From Algoriphagus zhangzhouensis (GTDB lineage Bacteria > Bacteroidota > Bacteroidia > Cytophagales > Cyclobacteriaceae): a stretch of 64,000 nucleotides of DNA. Under the pieces are notes generated by a model, which worked only from the letters and a program-made list of their open reading frames with translations, had not been told where the DNA came from and did not search any database. Shown piece after piece: positions 16,988 through 26,455 of this stretch (position 1 is the first letter of the stretch; each line of letters starts with the position of its first letter). The stretch spans positions 69,186-133,185 of the forward strand of contig NZ_FRXN01000005.1 of the NCBI RefSeq assembly GCF_900148515.1, written 5' to 3'. Both the position numbers and the translations under genes were made by a program.

Positions 16988-18046
16988 TTAAAAAGATTCT
17001 CCAATTCTGAAGTAGATGCCCCAATCGTCTTTTCCTACAGCTGCATCCAATCCGATATTGAATCTAACAGATTTGAATGCACCATATCTATAGCCAACTC
17101 CTCCTCCTGGATAGAGTTTCCAATTGAAGTCTTCGGTATCAGAACCATAGATGGTGCCTAGTCCAAAAAATCCTACTAAGCCCATTCCTTCTTTGAAATT
17201 GTATCGGTATTCGCCTTGTAGGGCCATCAAGCCATCTCCTCTGAATTTTCCTTGAGAATAACCACGGATGTCTTTTCCTCCTAAAGTGACCTGTTGCTCA
17301 AAAGCAATATCTCCCAACCCGAATTTTCCTGCAAATCTGGCTGCCAGGACGTCATGACCATTTCTCATAGGAAAATACTCATTAAATTCTGCTGAGATTT
17401 TTTGAGCTTTTACATCGTTTCCAAACCAAGTTGGGAAAGAAATTAACTTCAAATTAGTTTTAACACCTTTGGTAGGATAGTAAACCGAATTTCGATTGTC
17501 ATATAGTCCCGTAATTTGAAGTCCGTTAGTTTTGACAGTGCTTGGTTCCTGAATATCGTCTTCGTATTCGGTGTAATGATGTGCATAAGAATAATTTAAT
17601 CCTGCATAAAAATCAGTAAAGACCTGACGTTGGAATCCGACCATGGCGTAAGTCGTTTCGGTTCCAAAATCATAGAATCCGGGATCTTCCATATCATCCA
17701 TATAGAATTGGGAGTTTCTATCTCCTGTCATGGCAAATGCCGTTAATCTCCATTTATCTTCATCAAGATAGATTTTGTTAAATACAGAGATGAAATAAGA
17801 GCCATTTGTAGTATAAACAGCGGCTAAGCCAGAAAGCGACTTGGGTGAAATCGTGTCCGAGGGATTGATGCGATACATTCCCATGGGAATGACTCCAATC
17901 ATAAAGTCCAGATTACGATTGTAGCTCATGTAAGGCATTACGCTTACCTCTACTTTTTTCTGTTTGGGAAGACTATCAGATTCTTGAGAAAATGAAAACT
18001 GAGTGAAAGTTAAAAGTAGAACAAATGATAAAAGTATAGGGCGCAT
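16988..18046 (-). CDS. BamA/TamA (Omp85) family outer-membrane beta-barrel without POTRA domains
   Basis: A 352-residue protein with the signal peptide MRPILLSFVLLLTFTQFSFSQ. YDNRNSVYYPTKGVKTNLKLISFPTWFG, QQVTLGGKDIRGYSQGKFRGDGLMALQGEYRY and the C-terminal GGGVGYRYGAFKSVRFNIGLDAAVG ... GIYFRIGESF match the D15/surface-antigen barrel (PF01103). LGGxxxIRGYxxGxFRGD is the conserved 'RGY' lid-loop motif. The typical N-terminal POTRA repeats are absent, as in many short Bacteroidota family members, so a function in BAM is unlikely. Transport or outer-membrane assembly of a specific substrate is possible. Confidence 0.88.
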   Translation of the reverse strand: MRPILLSFVLLLTFTQFSFSQESDSLPKQKKVEVSVMPYMSYNRNLDFMIGVIPMGMYRINPSDTISPKSLSGLAAVYTTNGSYFISVFNKIYLDEDKWRLTAFAMTGDRNSQFYMDDMEDPGFYDFGTETTYAMVGFQRQVFTDFYAGLNYSYAHHYTEYEDDIQEPSTVKTNGLQITGLYDNRNSVYYPTKGVKTNLKLISFPTWFGNDVKAQKISAEFNEYFPMRNGHDVLAARFAGKFGLGDIAFEQQVTLGGKDIRGYSQGKFRGDGLMALQGEYRYNFKEGMGLVGFFGLGTIYGSDTEDFNWKLYPGGGVGYRYGAFKSVRFNIGLDAAVGKDDWGIYFRIGESF

Positions 18047-18330
18047 ATTTCGATATGAAAATGAGTAATATGGAAAGAAACCAAAATTAAGAAAAAAGAT
18101 GGAAGCCTGAAGTTGATTAGACTCAAAGCCATATGAAACCTTAGGGAGAATGAGTTCATAACAAACAAGTTGATTTTGGAGTTAGTAAATAGCCCAAAGA
18201 ATTTTGGTGAAATAAGAATGGGGGTCTGATTGGGTCTTTACTTCATGAAAAGTTAATGTTCTATTTTCCATCTGAAATGGGTAAATTACACTACGAGTGA
18301 ATTCCTAAAATATTCAAAATCATATTTAAG

Positions 18331-19041
18331 ATGAACCGATTTTTAAGTTTCTCAGTGCTGATTTTATTAACTGTTTTTTCCAGCAATGCATTCGCCCAAT
18401 TTGGTGATCCACCCAAAAAATTAGAGAAAAATACGGGCTATGTCGGGCTATTATTTTCCTACTCCCAAAATACCAAAGAGAATACGAAAAACCTGCTTGA
18501 AAATGTCAAGTTTGATAAAACCTCCTCGACATCAGTTAACACTGGTGGTGGATATTTTTTTAAGGAAAATTTCGCTGTGGGAATGGGGATAACTTATGAT
18601 TCTAAACTTTCGGACACAGAGTCTATAAATACATTTGGTCCCAATACAATATCGGATTCTGAGGTGTTTTCGTGGTTTTTTAATCCTTTTATAAGAAACT
18701 ATTTCCCAATAGGTCAACGTAACCAATTCTATATTTTCACCCAGACAGGTCTTCAATATGGCTTCGGAAATGGGAATGAAACTGCGGAAACAGGTTCTGC
18801 TATTGAGGAATATGATATAAAAGAAAAAACCTATGGAATTGCATTTACTCCAGGGATGATTTTTTTGGTTAAACAGGGCTTTGCCTTTGAACTCAATGTA
18901 GGGGTAGTCGGTATAGAAAGAACAGAAAAGAAGAAAGTGTCTACTGATCCAGATATCCTTCCAGAATTGCAATCTTCAACTAAGGCAAATTTGAATATTA
19001 ATCTTCTTCAATTAAACCTTGGCTTGGCATATTATTTTTAA
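18331..19041 (+). CDS. Outer-membrane beta-barrel protein (PF13505-like)
   Basis: A 236-residue protein: signal peptide MNRFLSFSVLILLTVFSSNAFAQ, then VGLLFSYSQNTKENTKN, NTGGGYFFKENFAVGMGITYDSKLSD, SWFFNPFIRNYFPIGQRNQFYIFTQTGLQYGFGNGN and the C-terminal INLLQLNLGLAYYF. Alternating strands and a final aromatic residue are typical of eight- to ten-stranded outer-membrane barrels. No enzymatic motif. It is monocistronic and divergent from the BamA-like gene over 284 bp of A/T-rich DNA. Confidence 0.82.
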   Translation: MNRFLSFSVLILLTVFSSNAFAQFGDPPKKLEKNTGYVGLLFSYSQNTKENTKNLLENVKFDKTSSTSVNTGGGYFFKENFAVGMGITYDSKLSDTESINTFGPNTISDSEVFSWFFNPFIRNYFPIGQRNQFYIFTQTGLQYGFGNGNETAETGSAIEEYDIKEKTYGIAFTPGMIFLVKQGFAFELNVGVVGIERTEKKKVSTDPDILPELQSSTKANLNINLLQLNLGLAYYF

Positions 19042-19048
19042 ATAAAGA

Positions 19049-19078
19049 GAGGCACGATCCTTTTAAGAACCGCGCCTC
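19049..19078 (-). terminator. Stem-loop between two convergent genes
   Basis: GAGGCACG / CGCGCCTC with one mismatch and a 14-nt loop. On the minus strand the stem is followed by TCTTTATTT, 25 bp after the stop of the esterase at 19104. Also usable for the convergent barrel gene. Confidence 0.5.
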
Positions 19079-19103
19079 GATAGATAGATTGGTTAATTGT
19101 TTC

Positions 19104-20264
19104 TTATTTGAATAGCATAGGGGAGAAAATTGCTAGATAATCTCTCCAGTTTGCCCAAGTATGACCACCAGCACTTTCATGATAGTCATGCTCAAAACCC
19201 GTTTCATCCAATACGCTCAATAGACGCTTATTGGATTCCATGACGAAATCATCGACTCCACATCCTACCCAATATTCTTTTACACCTGAGTCTTTCAATG
19301 CGATGAACTTGTTTTTCATTTCGTCCATATTCGTATTTGGGTCAAAAATCCCACTGCTGAATACACCGATATAGCCAAATGTCCCTGGATAAGTGGTGGA
19401 GGCAGTAATAGTATGGCCGCCTCCCATAGAAAGGCCTGCGATTGCTCTAGAATCTTTCTCTTTTATTACTTGGTAATTTTCCTCGATATAAGGAACTACA
19501 TCCTCAACCAGACTTTTTTCAAATTTACCAGACCATTGAGCATAGGTTTCACGAGTTGGAGGCGTTACTCCAGGAGCCATAGTCAGGGTCGAGCTTTGCC
19601 AAGCATTTCCATTGGTCATCACAACCAGCATAGGTTTAGCCTTTCCTGAAGCGATCAAATTATCCAAAATTAAATTGGCTCTACCAAGAGAAGACCAAGC
19701 GTCCTCATCACCTCCTGCTCCATGCAATAGATACAGAACAGGGTAAGATTCATTGCTCGAATCATATCCTGGAGGAGTATAAACATACATTCTTCGCTTC
19801 ATTCCCAAGGAGGGGGAGTCATACCAGACTTTGGATAAGCTGCCGTGAGGAACATCGTTTTGCTGGAAAACTTTGGCACCATCTCCTGGGATCATCAATA
19901 GACTTGCGTATCTAGTCCCATCCCTCAATGCATGGGGATTAGTAACATCAATTGCTGCCACTCCATCAATAAAGAAGTTGTAATGATACATGGTGGAAGG
20001 AAGTGGATCAATTGTCACTTCCCAAACTCCATTTTCTGCCTTGGTGAGTGGAAGAGTTTCTCTAAATCCCATCCAGCTACCGTTGACGGCAACCTCATTT
20101 GCTTTAGGAGAATATACTCTGAATGTAACAGATCCATTAGCTGCAATATCAGGTGAAACTACCTGAGGTGCTTGCATGGCACTGATCTCCTGTGCCTGAG
20201 AAAATTGGAAAGTCCCTGTAAAAAGTAGCAGGCAAACTCCGAGTGAAAGTTGTTTTAGGTTCAT
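19104..20264 (-). CDS. Secreted esterase D/CE1-like alpha/beta-hydrolase, paralogue 1
   Basis: A 386-residue protein with signal peptide MNLKQLSLGVCLLLFTGTFQFSQAQ. An E-set/CBM48-like domain (SVTFRVYSPKANEVAVNGSW ... ENGVWEVTIDPLPSTMYHYNFFIDGV) precedes a PF00756 hydrolase domain: RRMYVYTPPGYD, YPVLYLLHGAGGDEDAWSSLGR, nucleophile elbow AGLSMGGGH, and a C-terminal His in SAGGHTWANWRDYL. This is the layout of feruloyl/acetyl-xylan esterases and enterochelin-esterase-like enzymes in Bacteroidota. Substrate unknown; a plant or algal polysaccharide ester is likely. It is third in a run of three paralogues, 15 bp after paralogue 2. Confidence 0.88.
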   Translation of the reverse strand: MNLKQLSLGVCLLLFTGTFQFSQAQEISAMQAPQVVSPDIAANGSVTFRVYSPKANEVAVNGSWMGFRETLPLTKAENGVWEVTIDPLPSTMYHYNFFIDGVAAIDVTNPHALRDGTRYASLLMIPGDGAKVFQQNDVPHGSLSKVWYDSPSLGMKRRMYVYTPPGYDSSNESYPVLYLLHGAGGDEDAWSSLGRANLILDNLIASGKAKPMLVVMTNGNAWQSSTLTMAPGVTPPTRETYAQWSGKFEKSLVEDVVPYIEENYQVIKEKDSRAIAGLSMGGGHTITASTTYPGTFGYIGVFSSGIFDPNTNMDEMKNKFIALKDSGVKEYWVGCGVDDFVMESNKRLLSVLDETGFEHDYHESAGGHTWANWRDYLAIFSPMLFK

Positions 20265-20279
20265 TTTATTATTGGTTAA

Positions 20280-21383
20280 TTATTTAAATAGTCTTGGTGC
20301 GAAATTGTATAAATCATGTCTCCAGACATGCCAAGTATGGCCACCTGGCATTTCAGAGAATTCGTATTTGATCCCATTTTTGTCAAATACTTTCAGCATT
20401 TCATTTCCATTGCTGTAGGCTATATCCTCTGGGCCTCCTAGAGTGAAGAGAAGGATTTTTGCCGTTTGATTCAGTTGAGAGGCTATTTCAGAAAGTCTTC
20501 TGTCTCCACTCGAATACATTTCTTCATTGTTGGCAAACCATCCGGAACTCATCACATTGATGTATCCAAACATATCAGGATGCGCCATAAATGAATCAAG
20601 TACTTCCAAACCTCCCATAGAAAGTCCTGCCAATGCTCGGTATTCTGCGTTTTGATAGACTGAGTAATTAGATTCTATATAGGGGATCAAATCATTGAAG
20701 AAATCCTGAACAAAAAGTTTGGTGTCAATTCCTCCATCAGGCATGACTAGGATCATTTCTTCGGCTTTTCCTTCTGCTAAAAGATTGTCCATAATCAAGC
20801 CTGCTCGTCCCACATTTGGCCAGGCCATATCACTATCTCCGCCTCCGTGTATCAGGTAAAATACCGGTAATTTTTTCTGAGTTAGATTGTATGCTGCAGG
20901 TGTCCAAATATGCATTCTCCGCATTGAATTCGTGCTTTTGGAGAAATAGTAAACTGTGCTGACAGTTCCATGAGGAATGTCTTTTTTCATAGAGAAAAAA
21001 GCTTCTTCACCCTCAGGCAATACATCGATCAGAGCAGAAGTTTCATATGCATTTGGAGCTTTGGGATCATAAACCTTTACTCCATCTACAATAAAATGAT
21101 ATCGATAAGTACCTGGATTGACTTCTGGAATGGTTAAGGTCCAAACCCCATTTTCTGCTTTAGTACCTTCGATTTTTTGTCCCCAAGGAACGATATCTCC
21201 GCCAAGCGTTACCCCATTGGAATTAGGAGCATAAATCCGAAAAACAACGGATCCATCTTCTTTTACTTCTGTGGATTTGAGATTGTCATTCGGAGTAGGG
21301 GTTCTATTTGGGAATTGACAATAGCCTTCTCTTGCAAAGGCAAATAGAACCATTGAAAAAAGTATTGATTTCCATGTTTTCAT
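20280..21383 (-). CDS. Secreted esterase D/CE1-like alpha/beta-hydrolase, paralogue 2
   Basis: A 367-residue protein with signal peptide MKTWKSILFSMVLFAFAREGYC. Same two-domain plan: E-set domain (SVVFRIYAPNSNGVTLGGDIVPW ... NPGTYRYHFIVDGVKVYDP), then hydrolase with RRMHIWTPAAY, LIHGGGDSDMAWPNVGR, nucleophile AGLSMGG and the His in GGHTWHVWRHDLYNF. It is the most divergent of the three. The acid-residue region reads GGPEDIAY instead of the VDDF/KTDF of its neighbours. Sits between the other two; the 90-bp upstream gap contains a perfect hairpin. Confidence 0.86.
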   Translation of the reverse strand: MKTWKSILFSMVLFAFAREGYCQFPNRTPTPNDNLKSTEVKEDGSVVFRIYAPNSNGVTLGGDIVPWGQKIEGTKAENGVWTLTIPEVNPGTYRYHFIVDGVKVYDPKAPNAYETSALIDVLPEGEEAFFSMKKDIPHGTVSTVYYFSKSTNSMRRMHIWTPAAYNLTQKKLPVFYLIHGGGDSDMAWPNVGRAGLIMDNLLAEGKAEEMILVMPDGGIDTKLFVQDFFNDLIPYIESNYSVYQNAEYRALAGLSMGGLEVLDSFMAHPDMFGYINVMSSGWFANNEEMYSSGDRRLSEIASQLNQTAKILLFTLGGPEDIAYSNGNEMLKVFDKNGIKYEFSEMPGGHTWHVWRHDLYNFAPRLFK

Positions 21384-21424
21384 AGGAAATAGGTTTTTGG
21401 GTCATGGTATTGAAAATTGATTAT

Positions 21425-21452
21425 CCTGTGCATAGAATAATCTATGCACAGG
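21425..21452. terminator. Perfect 12-bp hairpin between two esterase genes
   Basis: CCTGTGCATAGA / TCTATGCACAGG with a 4-nt loop, 22 bp after the stop of paralogue 3 and ahead of paralogue 2. The minus-strand tail (ATAATCAATTTTC) is only weakly T-rich, so it may attenuate or stabilise mRNA ends instead of stopping all transcription. Confidence 0.6.
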
Positions 21453-21473
21453 TCTACAATAGGTTAGGTTATA

Positions 21474-22670
21474 TTATTTGAAAAGAAGTGGGGCAACTTG
21501 GCTTAAATAAACCCGCCAGTTTCTCCAAGTATGCCCTCCTTCTGTTTCTACGTAATCGTATTTCATGCCCATGCCATCCAGCTTTTCTCTGAATTCCTTA
21601 TTGGCATCGTATAGGAAATCAGTCTTTCCGATTCCTATCCAATAGAGTTTATAGCCATTGTCCATTTGGGTTTGAAGGGTCTCGTCGATATTACTGTAAA
21701 CTTTTCCGGTGGCATCCTCTCTAGGCATGATGGCAGCAGAGAATAAACCTACATAATCGAAAGTGTTGGGATAATATCTGGAAATGTGCATGGTGTGGTA
21801 TCCACCCATGGATAGTCCTGCGATGGCTCTGTGTGCTTTATCAGGGATCACTCGGTAATTGCTTTCTACAAACTTGATGATATCCATAAAATTTGCCTCA
21901 TAGGTTCCGTCCATGGTTTTTGGAACCATGAATTGTGGCTTATAAAAGCCTGTACTTCCTTCTCCAGGAGCTGCATCTTGGATCACATTGCCATTCGGCA
22001 TTGCAATGATCATCGGCTTGGCTTTTCCAGCTGCGATTAGGTTATCCATGATTTGGGAAGTCCTACCTAAGTTGATCCAAGCTTCTTCGTCACCTCCAGC
22101 TCCATGAAGGAGGTAAAGAACTGGGAATTTTTCATTGGAATTTTCATATCCAGGAGGAGTGTAAATGGTGATTCGGCGATCCATTCCCAATCCTGGAGAA
22201 TCATACCATCTTCTAGCTACTGTACCATGTGCAACATCCTGAACTTCGAAAAGGTCTGCATGTCCACCTCCAATGATGAAAATATTGGTAGCTGAGGCTA
22301 CATCACGAATCAAAAATGGATTGTTTGGGTCGGTAGTAGTAAATCCATCGATTATGAAGGAATAATTGTAAAGCTCGGGTTTTAAAACTCCCGACTTGTA
22401 TACCCAAACTCCATTTTCATCTTTTACTAAGTCAGCCTTTCCAGGGCCGTCCATTTGACCCATAGGAGTTTCCATTTTCACTGTGGGAAGGAAATCTCCA
22501 GTGATCTGAACAGATTCAGCATTAGGAGCAAAAAGTCTGAATGTCACCGATGAATCATCATGTACTTCTGGAGAGATAATTTGTTGTGCCCTGAAAAGAG
22601 CTTCTTGAGCCATTATCGATACGCTTGTTAATAAGCAGAAAGTAAAGGCAATAAGGTGTTTTAGTTTCAT
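21474..22670 (-). CDS. Secreted esterase D/CE1-like alpha/beta-hydrolase, paralogue 3
   Basis: A 398-residue protein with signal peptide MKLKHLIAFTFCLLTSVSIMAQ. E-set domain (SVTFRLFAPNAESVQITGDF ... KPELYNYSFIIDGFTTTDPNNP), then hydrolase: DRRITIYTPPGYE, YLLHGAGGDEEAWINLGR, nucleophile AGLSMGGYH, acid region GIGKTDFLYD, and His in EGGHTWRNWRVYL. The motifs are closest to paralogue 1 (DSPGLGMDRR / DSPSLGMKRR; DNLIAAGKAKPM). First gene of the three in transcription order, downstream of the GH20 gene and its terminator. Confidence 0.88.
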   Translation of the reverse strand: MKLKHLIAFTFCLLTSVSIMAQEALFRAQQIISPEVHDDSSVTFRLFAPNAESVQITGDFLPTVKMETPMGQMDGPGKADLVKDENGVWVYKSGVLKPELYNYSFIIDGFTTTDPNNPFLIRDVASATNIFIIGGGHADLFEVQDVAHGTVARRWYDSPGLGMDRRITIYTPPGYENSNEKFPVLYLLHGAGGDEEAWINLGRTSQIMDNLIAAGKAKPMIIAMPNGNVIQDAAPGEGSTGFYKPQFMVPKTMDGTYEANFMDIIKFVESNYRVIPDKAHRAIAGLSMGGYHTMHISRYYPNTFDYVGLFSAAIMPREDATGKVYSNIDETLQTQMDNGYKLYWIGIGKTDFLYDANKEFREKLDGMGMKYDYVETEGGHTWRNWRVYLSQVAPLLFK

Positions 22671-22750
22671 TATTTTAGGTCTATTGTGTCACTTTGGAAA
22701 AATAGAGAAAAGCTTTCTCAATTCCTAAAGAGATTTAGCACAATTCCATA

Positions 22751-22782
22751 AAAAAAGCTTCAGAGAATTCTCTGAAGCTTTG
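22751..22782 (-). terminator. Rho-independent terminator of the GH20 gene
   Basis: Nearly fully self-complementary AAAGCTTCAGAGAA / TTCTCTGAAGCTTT followed on the minus strand by T7, 20 bp after the GH20 stop codon. It separates the hexosaminidase from the esterase trio. Confidence 0.85.
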
Positions 22783-22801
22783 AATGTTAGTTTAGCATTT
22801 G

Positions 22802-24838
22802 TTACCGTGATCCTACTTTTTCTAATAGTAAGTGCTCTGCTCGAAACTGCCAATCGGTGAACTTGATACCTTGATTAGCCAAATGCTGGTGATGATCCTG
22901 ATCCAAAATGTAATTTTCTGGCTTGTTCAATTGTCTAGTTTTACTGTAGACTGATTCTACTTTGGATTCAATCGCTTTCCATTCAGAAGCCAGCCCATCG
23001 AGTTTTGATTCAGCTTGATTTCTCTTTTCGCCGCTTGGTTCGTCCAGTTCAGCCAAAGTTTGCAAAGTTCTATTCGAAAACTGAGCGATTTGAGCTACTT
23101 GCTCATAAACTTCCAGTTTATAAGTGTTTCTTTTGGCAAGTCTTTTTGATTTTTCAATCTGTACCAAAATCGCTTCGATACGTTGTTGATTCTCCGCAGC
23201 CTTAGTGAGCTTTTCTGAATATTTTTCTGTCCAAACTCCCGCAGAATCCAGGTTTGGCATTTCGATCATAGAATTGATAGCTTGGTCACCTTGTCTATAA
23301 AGCCTGTTTCGATCTTGCTTGGGCTCGATCAAAGCATTTTTCCAGAAAGCTACAGCCAATTCTAAAGAGTCGATAAACTCAAAAGACTCATCTGCCAATT
23401 CATTTCCAAAAGTTCTTTGTCTAAAAGCTTTTTGAATTTCCTCAATTGACCTTTTTTCTCCAGCCCAAGTGTATTCGGCGAAATTAATGATGCCTCTGTC
23501 ATATAATTCGAAATGCGGAGAATCGTCATCCCAAAGGGTCAGAAGCAATCCATCTGCTCCATTTCGAATAGAAATCAGCGCAAAGTCACGGATGTTTTTG
23601 GCATTGCTTCTTTGCAAAGGCATTAGGTTCCAACGCGTCTGTCCTGCAGTGGCTCCCATCACTTGGAAACCATTGTCTGTAAACCATTTCATAGCTCTTT
23701 CATTTCCAGGAGTCTCTGGATGACTGTAGTTCCATCTCATATAGACACAGTTTTTAGGGAACATGTCTACATATTTATTGAGCTCAGGCTCTTTCAAGGT
23801 CCAAATGCTATCCACTTGGGCTTCCGTCAATTTGGAATCGAACATGGATCTATATACACCTGCATTTTGCAAAGGCATATCATCCCAGAAAATAGGAGTG
23901 AGGCCCTTTTGCTCGGCATATTCACTTACCCGATTCAACCAAATTAGCTGAAGTTCAAGAGGAGATTTGCCACTATTTCTACCAGTAGTATGAACTTCAT
24001 CCCCACCGACATGTAGGTAGGTAGCGTAAGGGAAAGCCTTCAATGCATCCTCATACAAATCAAATTGGACTTTGTAGGTCTCTTCATTCAAAGGATTGAA
24101 AGCCCAGTCACTTTCAGGATCATCTCTTAAATCTTTGTATTCATCATGCTTTAGGATGAAAGAAGCATGTCCTAGGCCTTGTACCAAAGGACTCAGTTCA
24201 ATATTTCTGGCTTTCGCATAATCACTGATAGCCTTCCATTCCTCAATGCTAAAAGCATCTGCAGACCCAACTTTTGGCTGGAGCTGAAAAGCCAATTTGT
24301 CCTCAATCTCAACGATGACCGCATTGATTTTTTGGGAAGCTAGCTTATCCAGCATTTCGTAGTAATAATCTTTTGTTTCAAGGTGATGCTTGACATCCCA
24401 ATGAATGGCTCTATAAGAAAGCGCGGGTTCGTCTGAGATTTGAACCAAAGGCAAACTGGCGTTTTGATCTTGGGAATCTTCCAGGATTTGTCCCAAAGTC
24501 ATCAAACCATACCAAAGACCTTCTTGAGAACTGGCGATGACAGAAACCTGATCATTTGAAATTTCCAGTTCATAAGCTTCTTCTTTCAGGTTTTTTTCAA
24601 TGTCTAAGTTGAAAGAAATTGCTCCATTATTCCAGGTGTCCAAATTGCCCTCTGAAACAAAATAGTTATAAGCATCTTGATAGGCTTTTTGAATTGAAGA
24701 AACTTCCAAATCGGAGCTCCCAGAAATTGAAAGTGAGCTGGGGCTCGGTAAAATTTGAAGTTCGACAGGTTGGCTATCTTTATTCTGGCAAGAAAAAGCC
24801 AAAAATGCCAAACAAACTAAAACAATGAATTTTTTCAT
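22802..24838 (-). CDS. Glycoside hydrolase family 20 beta-N-acetylhexosaminidase-like lipoprotein
   Basis: About 678 residues. ATG 24838 gives the lipoprotein signal MKKFIVLVCLAFLAFSC (lipobox AFSC); the longer frame adds 13 residues before it. Order: a GH20b-like N-terminal domain (EEAYELEISNDQVSVIASSQEGLWYGLMTLGQIL), then the GH20 TIM barrel with YLHVGGDEVHTTG, whose Asp-Glu pair (about residues 280-281) is the catalytic D-E of the family, and a long helical C-terminal ~200 residues. It should remove terminal GlcNAc/GalNAc from chitin- or glycan-type chains at the cell surface. The usual Trp and Tyr of the active site are not obvious, so another beta-hexosaminide substrate is possible. Confidence 0.87.
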   Translation of the reverse strand: MKKFIVLVCLAFLAFSCQNKDSQPVELQILPSPSSLSISGSSDLEVSSIQKAYQDAYNYFVSEGNLDTWNNGAISFNLDIEKNLKEEAYELEISNDQVSVIASSQEGLWYGLMTLGQILEDSQDQNASLPLVQISDEPALSYRAIHWDVKHHLETKDYYYEMLDKLASQKINAVIVEIEDKLAFQLQPKVGSADAFSIEEWKAISDYAKARNIELSPLVQGLGHASFILKHDEYKDLRDDPESDWAFNPLNEETYKVQFDLYEDALKAFPYATYLHVGGDEVHTTGRNSGKSPLELQLIWLNRVSEYAEQKGLTPIFWDDMPLQNAGVYRSMFDSKLTEAQVDSIWTLKEPELNKYVDMFPKNCVYMRWNYSHPETPGNERAMKWFTDNGFQVMGATAGQTRWNLMPLQRSNAKNIRDFALISIRNGADGLLLTLWDDDSPHFELYDRGIINFAEYTWAGEKRSIEEIQKAFRQRTFGNELADESFEFIDSLELAVAFWKNALIEPKQDRNRLYRQGDQAINSMIEMPNLDSAGVWTEKYSEKLTKAAENQQRIEAILVQIEKSKRLAKRNTYKLEVYEQVAQIAQFSNRTLQTLAELDEPSGEKRNQAESKLDGLASEWKAIESKVESVYSKTRQLNKPENYILDQDHHQHLANQGIKFTDWQFRAEHLLLEKVGSR

Positions 24839-25102
24839 AGAAAGGGGTTGATTGAGTATCGAAAATAAGGAAAACAAAACAAGATTCTGGGATTTGAGAA
24901 GATCTAAGTAGAAATTTTCACGAAACTGATTTCGAATTCCTTAATTTATTTTAATAATAACAGGGGTTTAAAGTAAAAAATAATAGCTCATTTGAGCTAT
25001 GAATTTAATTGGAATGGTTTATAAATCAAGGAGTACCAATAATTACCTATTTTCGAAAATTGTATATTGAGAAAGATTTATCCAGCCCAAACCATTTCCC
25101 AC

Positions 25103-26455
25103 ATGAAAAAACTGTTGTTGATCAATTTGATCCTTTTTTTAGCCTCTCATTCAGTTTTTTCTCAACATCAAATCCTAACAGGAGGATGGGTATTTGACAC
25201 CGATACCAAGACATTCAAAAAGAATAGAGCGATTTATATAGTCAATGGAAAGTTCGGGACCGGGAATGAAAAAGTGTTGAATTGGCAGGTGAAAAGTCTG
25301 TCAGACAACGATTACATTTTACCAGGTTTGATTGATTTGCATGCCCATTACCGAGTTAGCTATGATGGAAAAGCTTATGATGATACGCTTGCAATGCCCA
25401 AGATCTTTTTGGCCAATGGAATCACCAGTACTTTTCCGGCAGGAGAGATTGAGCCTGAGAAAATGTGGGATTTGCAAAAAAGGATAGATGCCGGCCAAGT
25501 TCCCGGGCCAAGAATTCTCCACTCTGGACCTTATTTCGGGACTGCTGCGCCAGATTGGAATCCGGATTTTACAGAGCAGGATATCCGCAAAAGAGTAGAC
25601 GAATGGGCTGGAAAAGGAGCCTATGGATTTAAGGCGAAAGGTATCACAGGAGAAGATCTTGAAGTCTTGATTGATCAGGCTCATAAGCATGACTTGACTG
25701 TGACAGGACATTTGAACTCAGGTTTTCGAAACTCAGTGAATCCACAGGAGGCGATAGAAATGGGGATTGATCGTGTGGAACATTTTCTTGGAGGAAGGCT
25801 GTTTGCGGATTCTGTCGATGCTTATCAAAGCTTGAAGCAGATCGATCCACAAGATCCTTTATTGGATGAAATCATCCAATTATACATTGAAAACGGAGTT
25901 TATTTTGATGCAACATTGGCGACCTACGGAGCAATAGGGATGATTGATTCTCCGGTCTTGTTCGATTTTGCATTTGAGGACCTTTATTTCACCCCATTTA
26001 CATTAGAAATCATCAAGTCTAAGAAGCCTTCTAGCTTTAATGAATTATGTGCTTTGATATACCCTGTGAAACAGCAGATACTCAAGCGGTATTATGATGC
26101 TGGTGGTTTGATCACGGTAGGTACGGATCGTCCGCTTTTATTGGATAATTATCTTGGAGGAGGGATCGGCGGATTTTTTATTCACAAGGAAATGGCAGCC
26201 ATGGTGGAGGTCGGAATCCCTGCCGCTGATGTGCTTTATTTTGCGACACAACAAAATGCACAAGCGTTGGGAGTTGAGGATAGAACGGGAAGTATCAAGC
26301 CTGGGAATTGGGCGGATTTAATGATAATTAAAGGAAATCCTTTGGAAGATATCACTCGAACAAGATCAGTTCATACAGTCATCAAAGGTGGTAAGTTTTA
26401 CAATTCCCAAGACCTAAAAAATTCAGCGAAAGGGAAATTGGGCCCTGAGAATTGA
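25103..26455 (+). CDS. Secreted amidohydrolase family protein
   Basis: About 450 residues with signal peptide MKKLLLINLILFLASHSVFSQ when started at ATG 25103. Metal-dependent amidohydrolase (PF01979): YILPGLIDLHAHYR (metal-binding HxH), a possible carbamylated-Lys region GFKAKGITGEDL, TGHLN, GIDRVEHFLGGR, the late Asp in LITVGTDRPLLLDN, and the C-terminal GVEDRTGSIKPGNWADLMIIKGNPLEDI. It hydrolyses amide- or ester-type bonds, possibly of dipeptides (prolidase-like) or ring compounds; the substrate cannot be read from sequence. Divergent from GH20, no co-transcribed neighbour. Confidence 0.87.
   Translation: MKKLLLINLILFLASHSVFSQHQILTGGWVFDTDTKTFKKNRAIYIVNGKFGTGNEKVLNWQVKSLSDNDYILPGLIDLHAHYRVSYDGKAYDDTLAMPKIFLANGITSTFPAGEIEPEKMWDLQKRIDAGQVPGPRILHSGPYFGTAAPDWNPDFTEQDIRKRVDEWAGKGAYGFKAKGITGEDLEVLIDQAHKHDLTVTGHLNSGFRNSVNPQEAIEMGIDRVEHFLGGRLFADSVDAYQSLKQIDPQDPLLDEIIQLYIENGVYFDATLATYGAIGMIDSPVLFDFAFEDLYFTPFTLEIIKSKKPSSFNELCALIYPVKQQILKRYYDAGGLITVGTDRPLLLDNYLGGGIGGFFIHKEMAAMVEVGIPAADVLYFATQQNAQALGVEDRTGSIKPGNWADLMIIKGNPLEDITRTRSVHTVIKGGKFYNSQDLKNSAKGKLGPEN

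Noticed and set aside
18532..18972. 146-residue minus-strand ORF
   Set aside because: Antisense to the outer-membrane barrel; no homology features.
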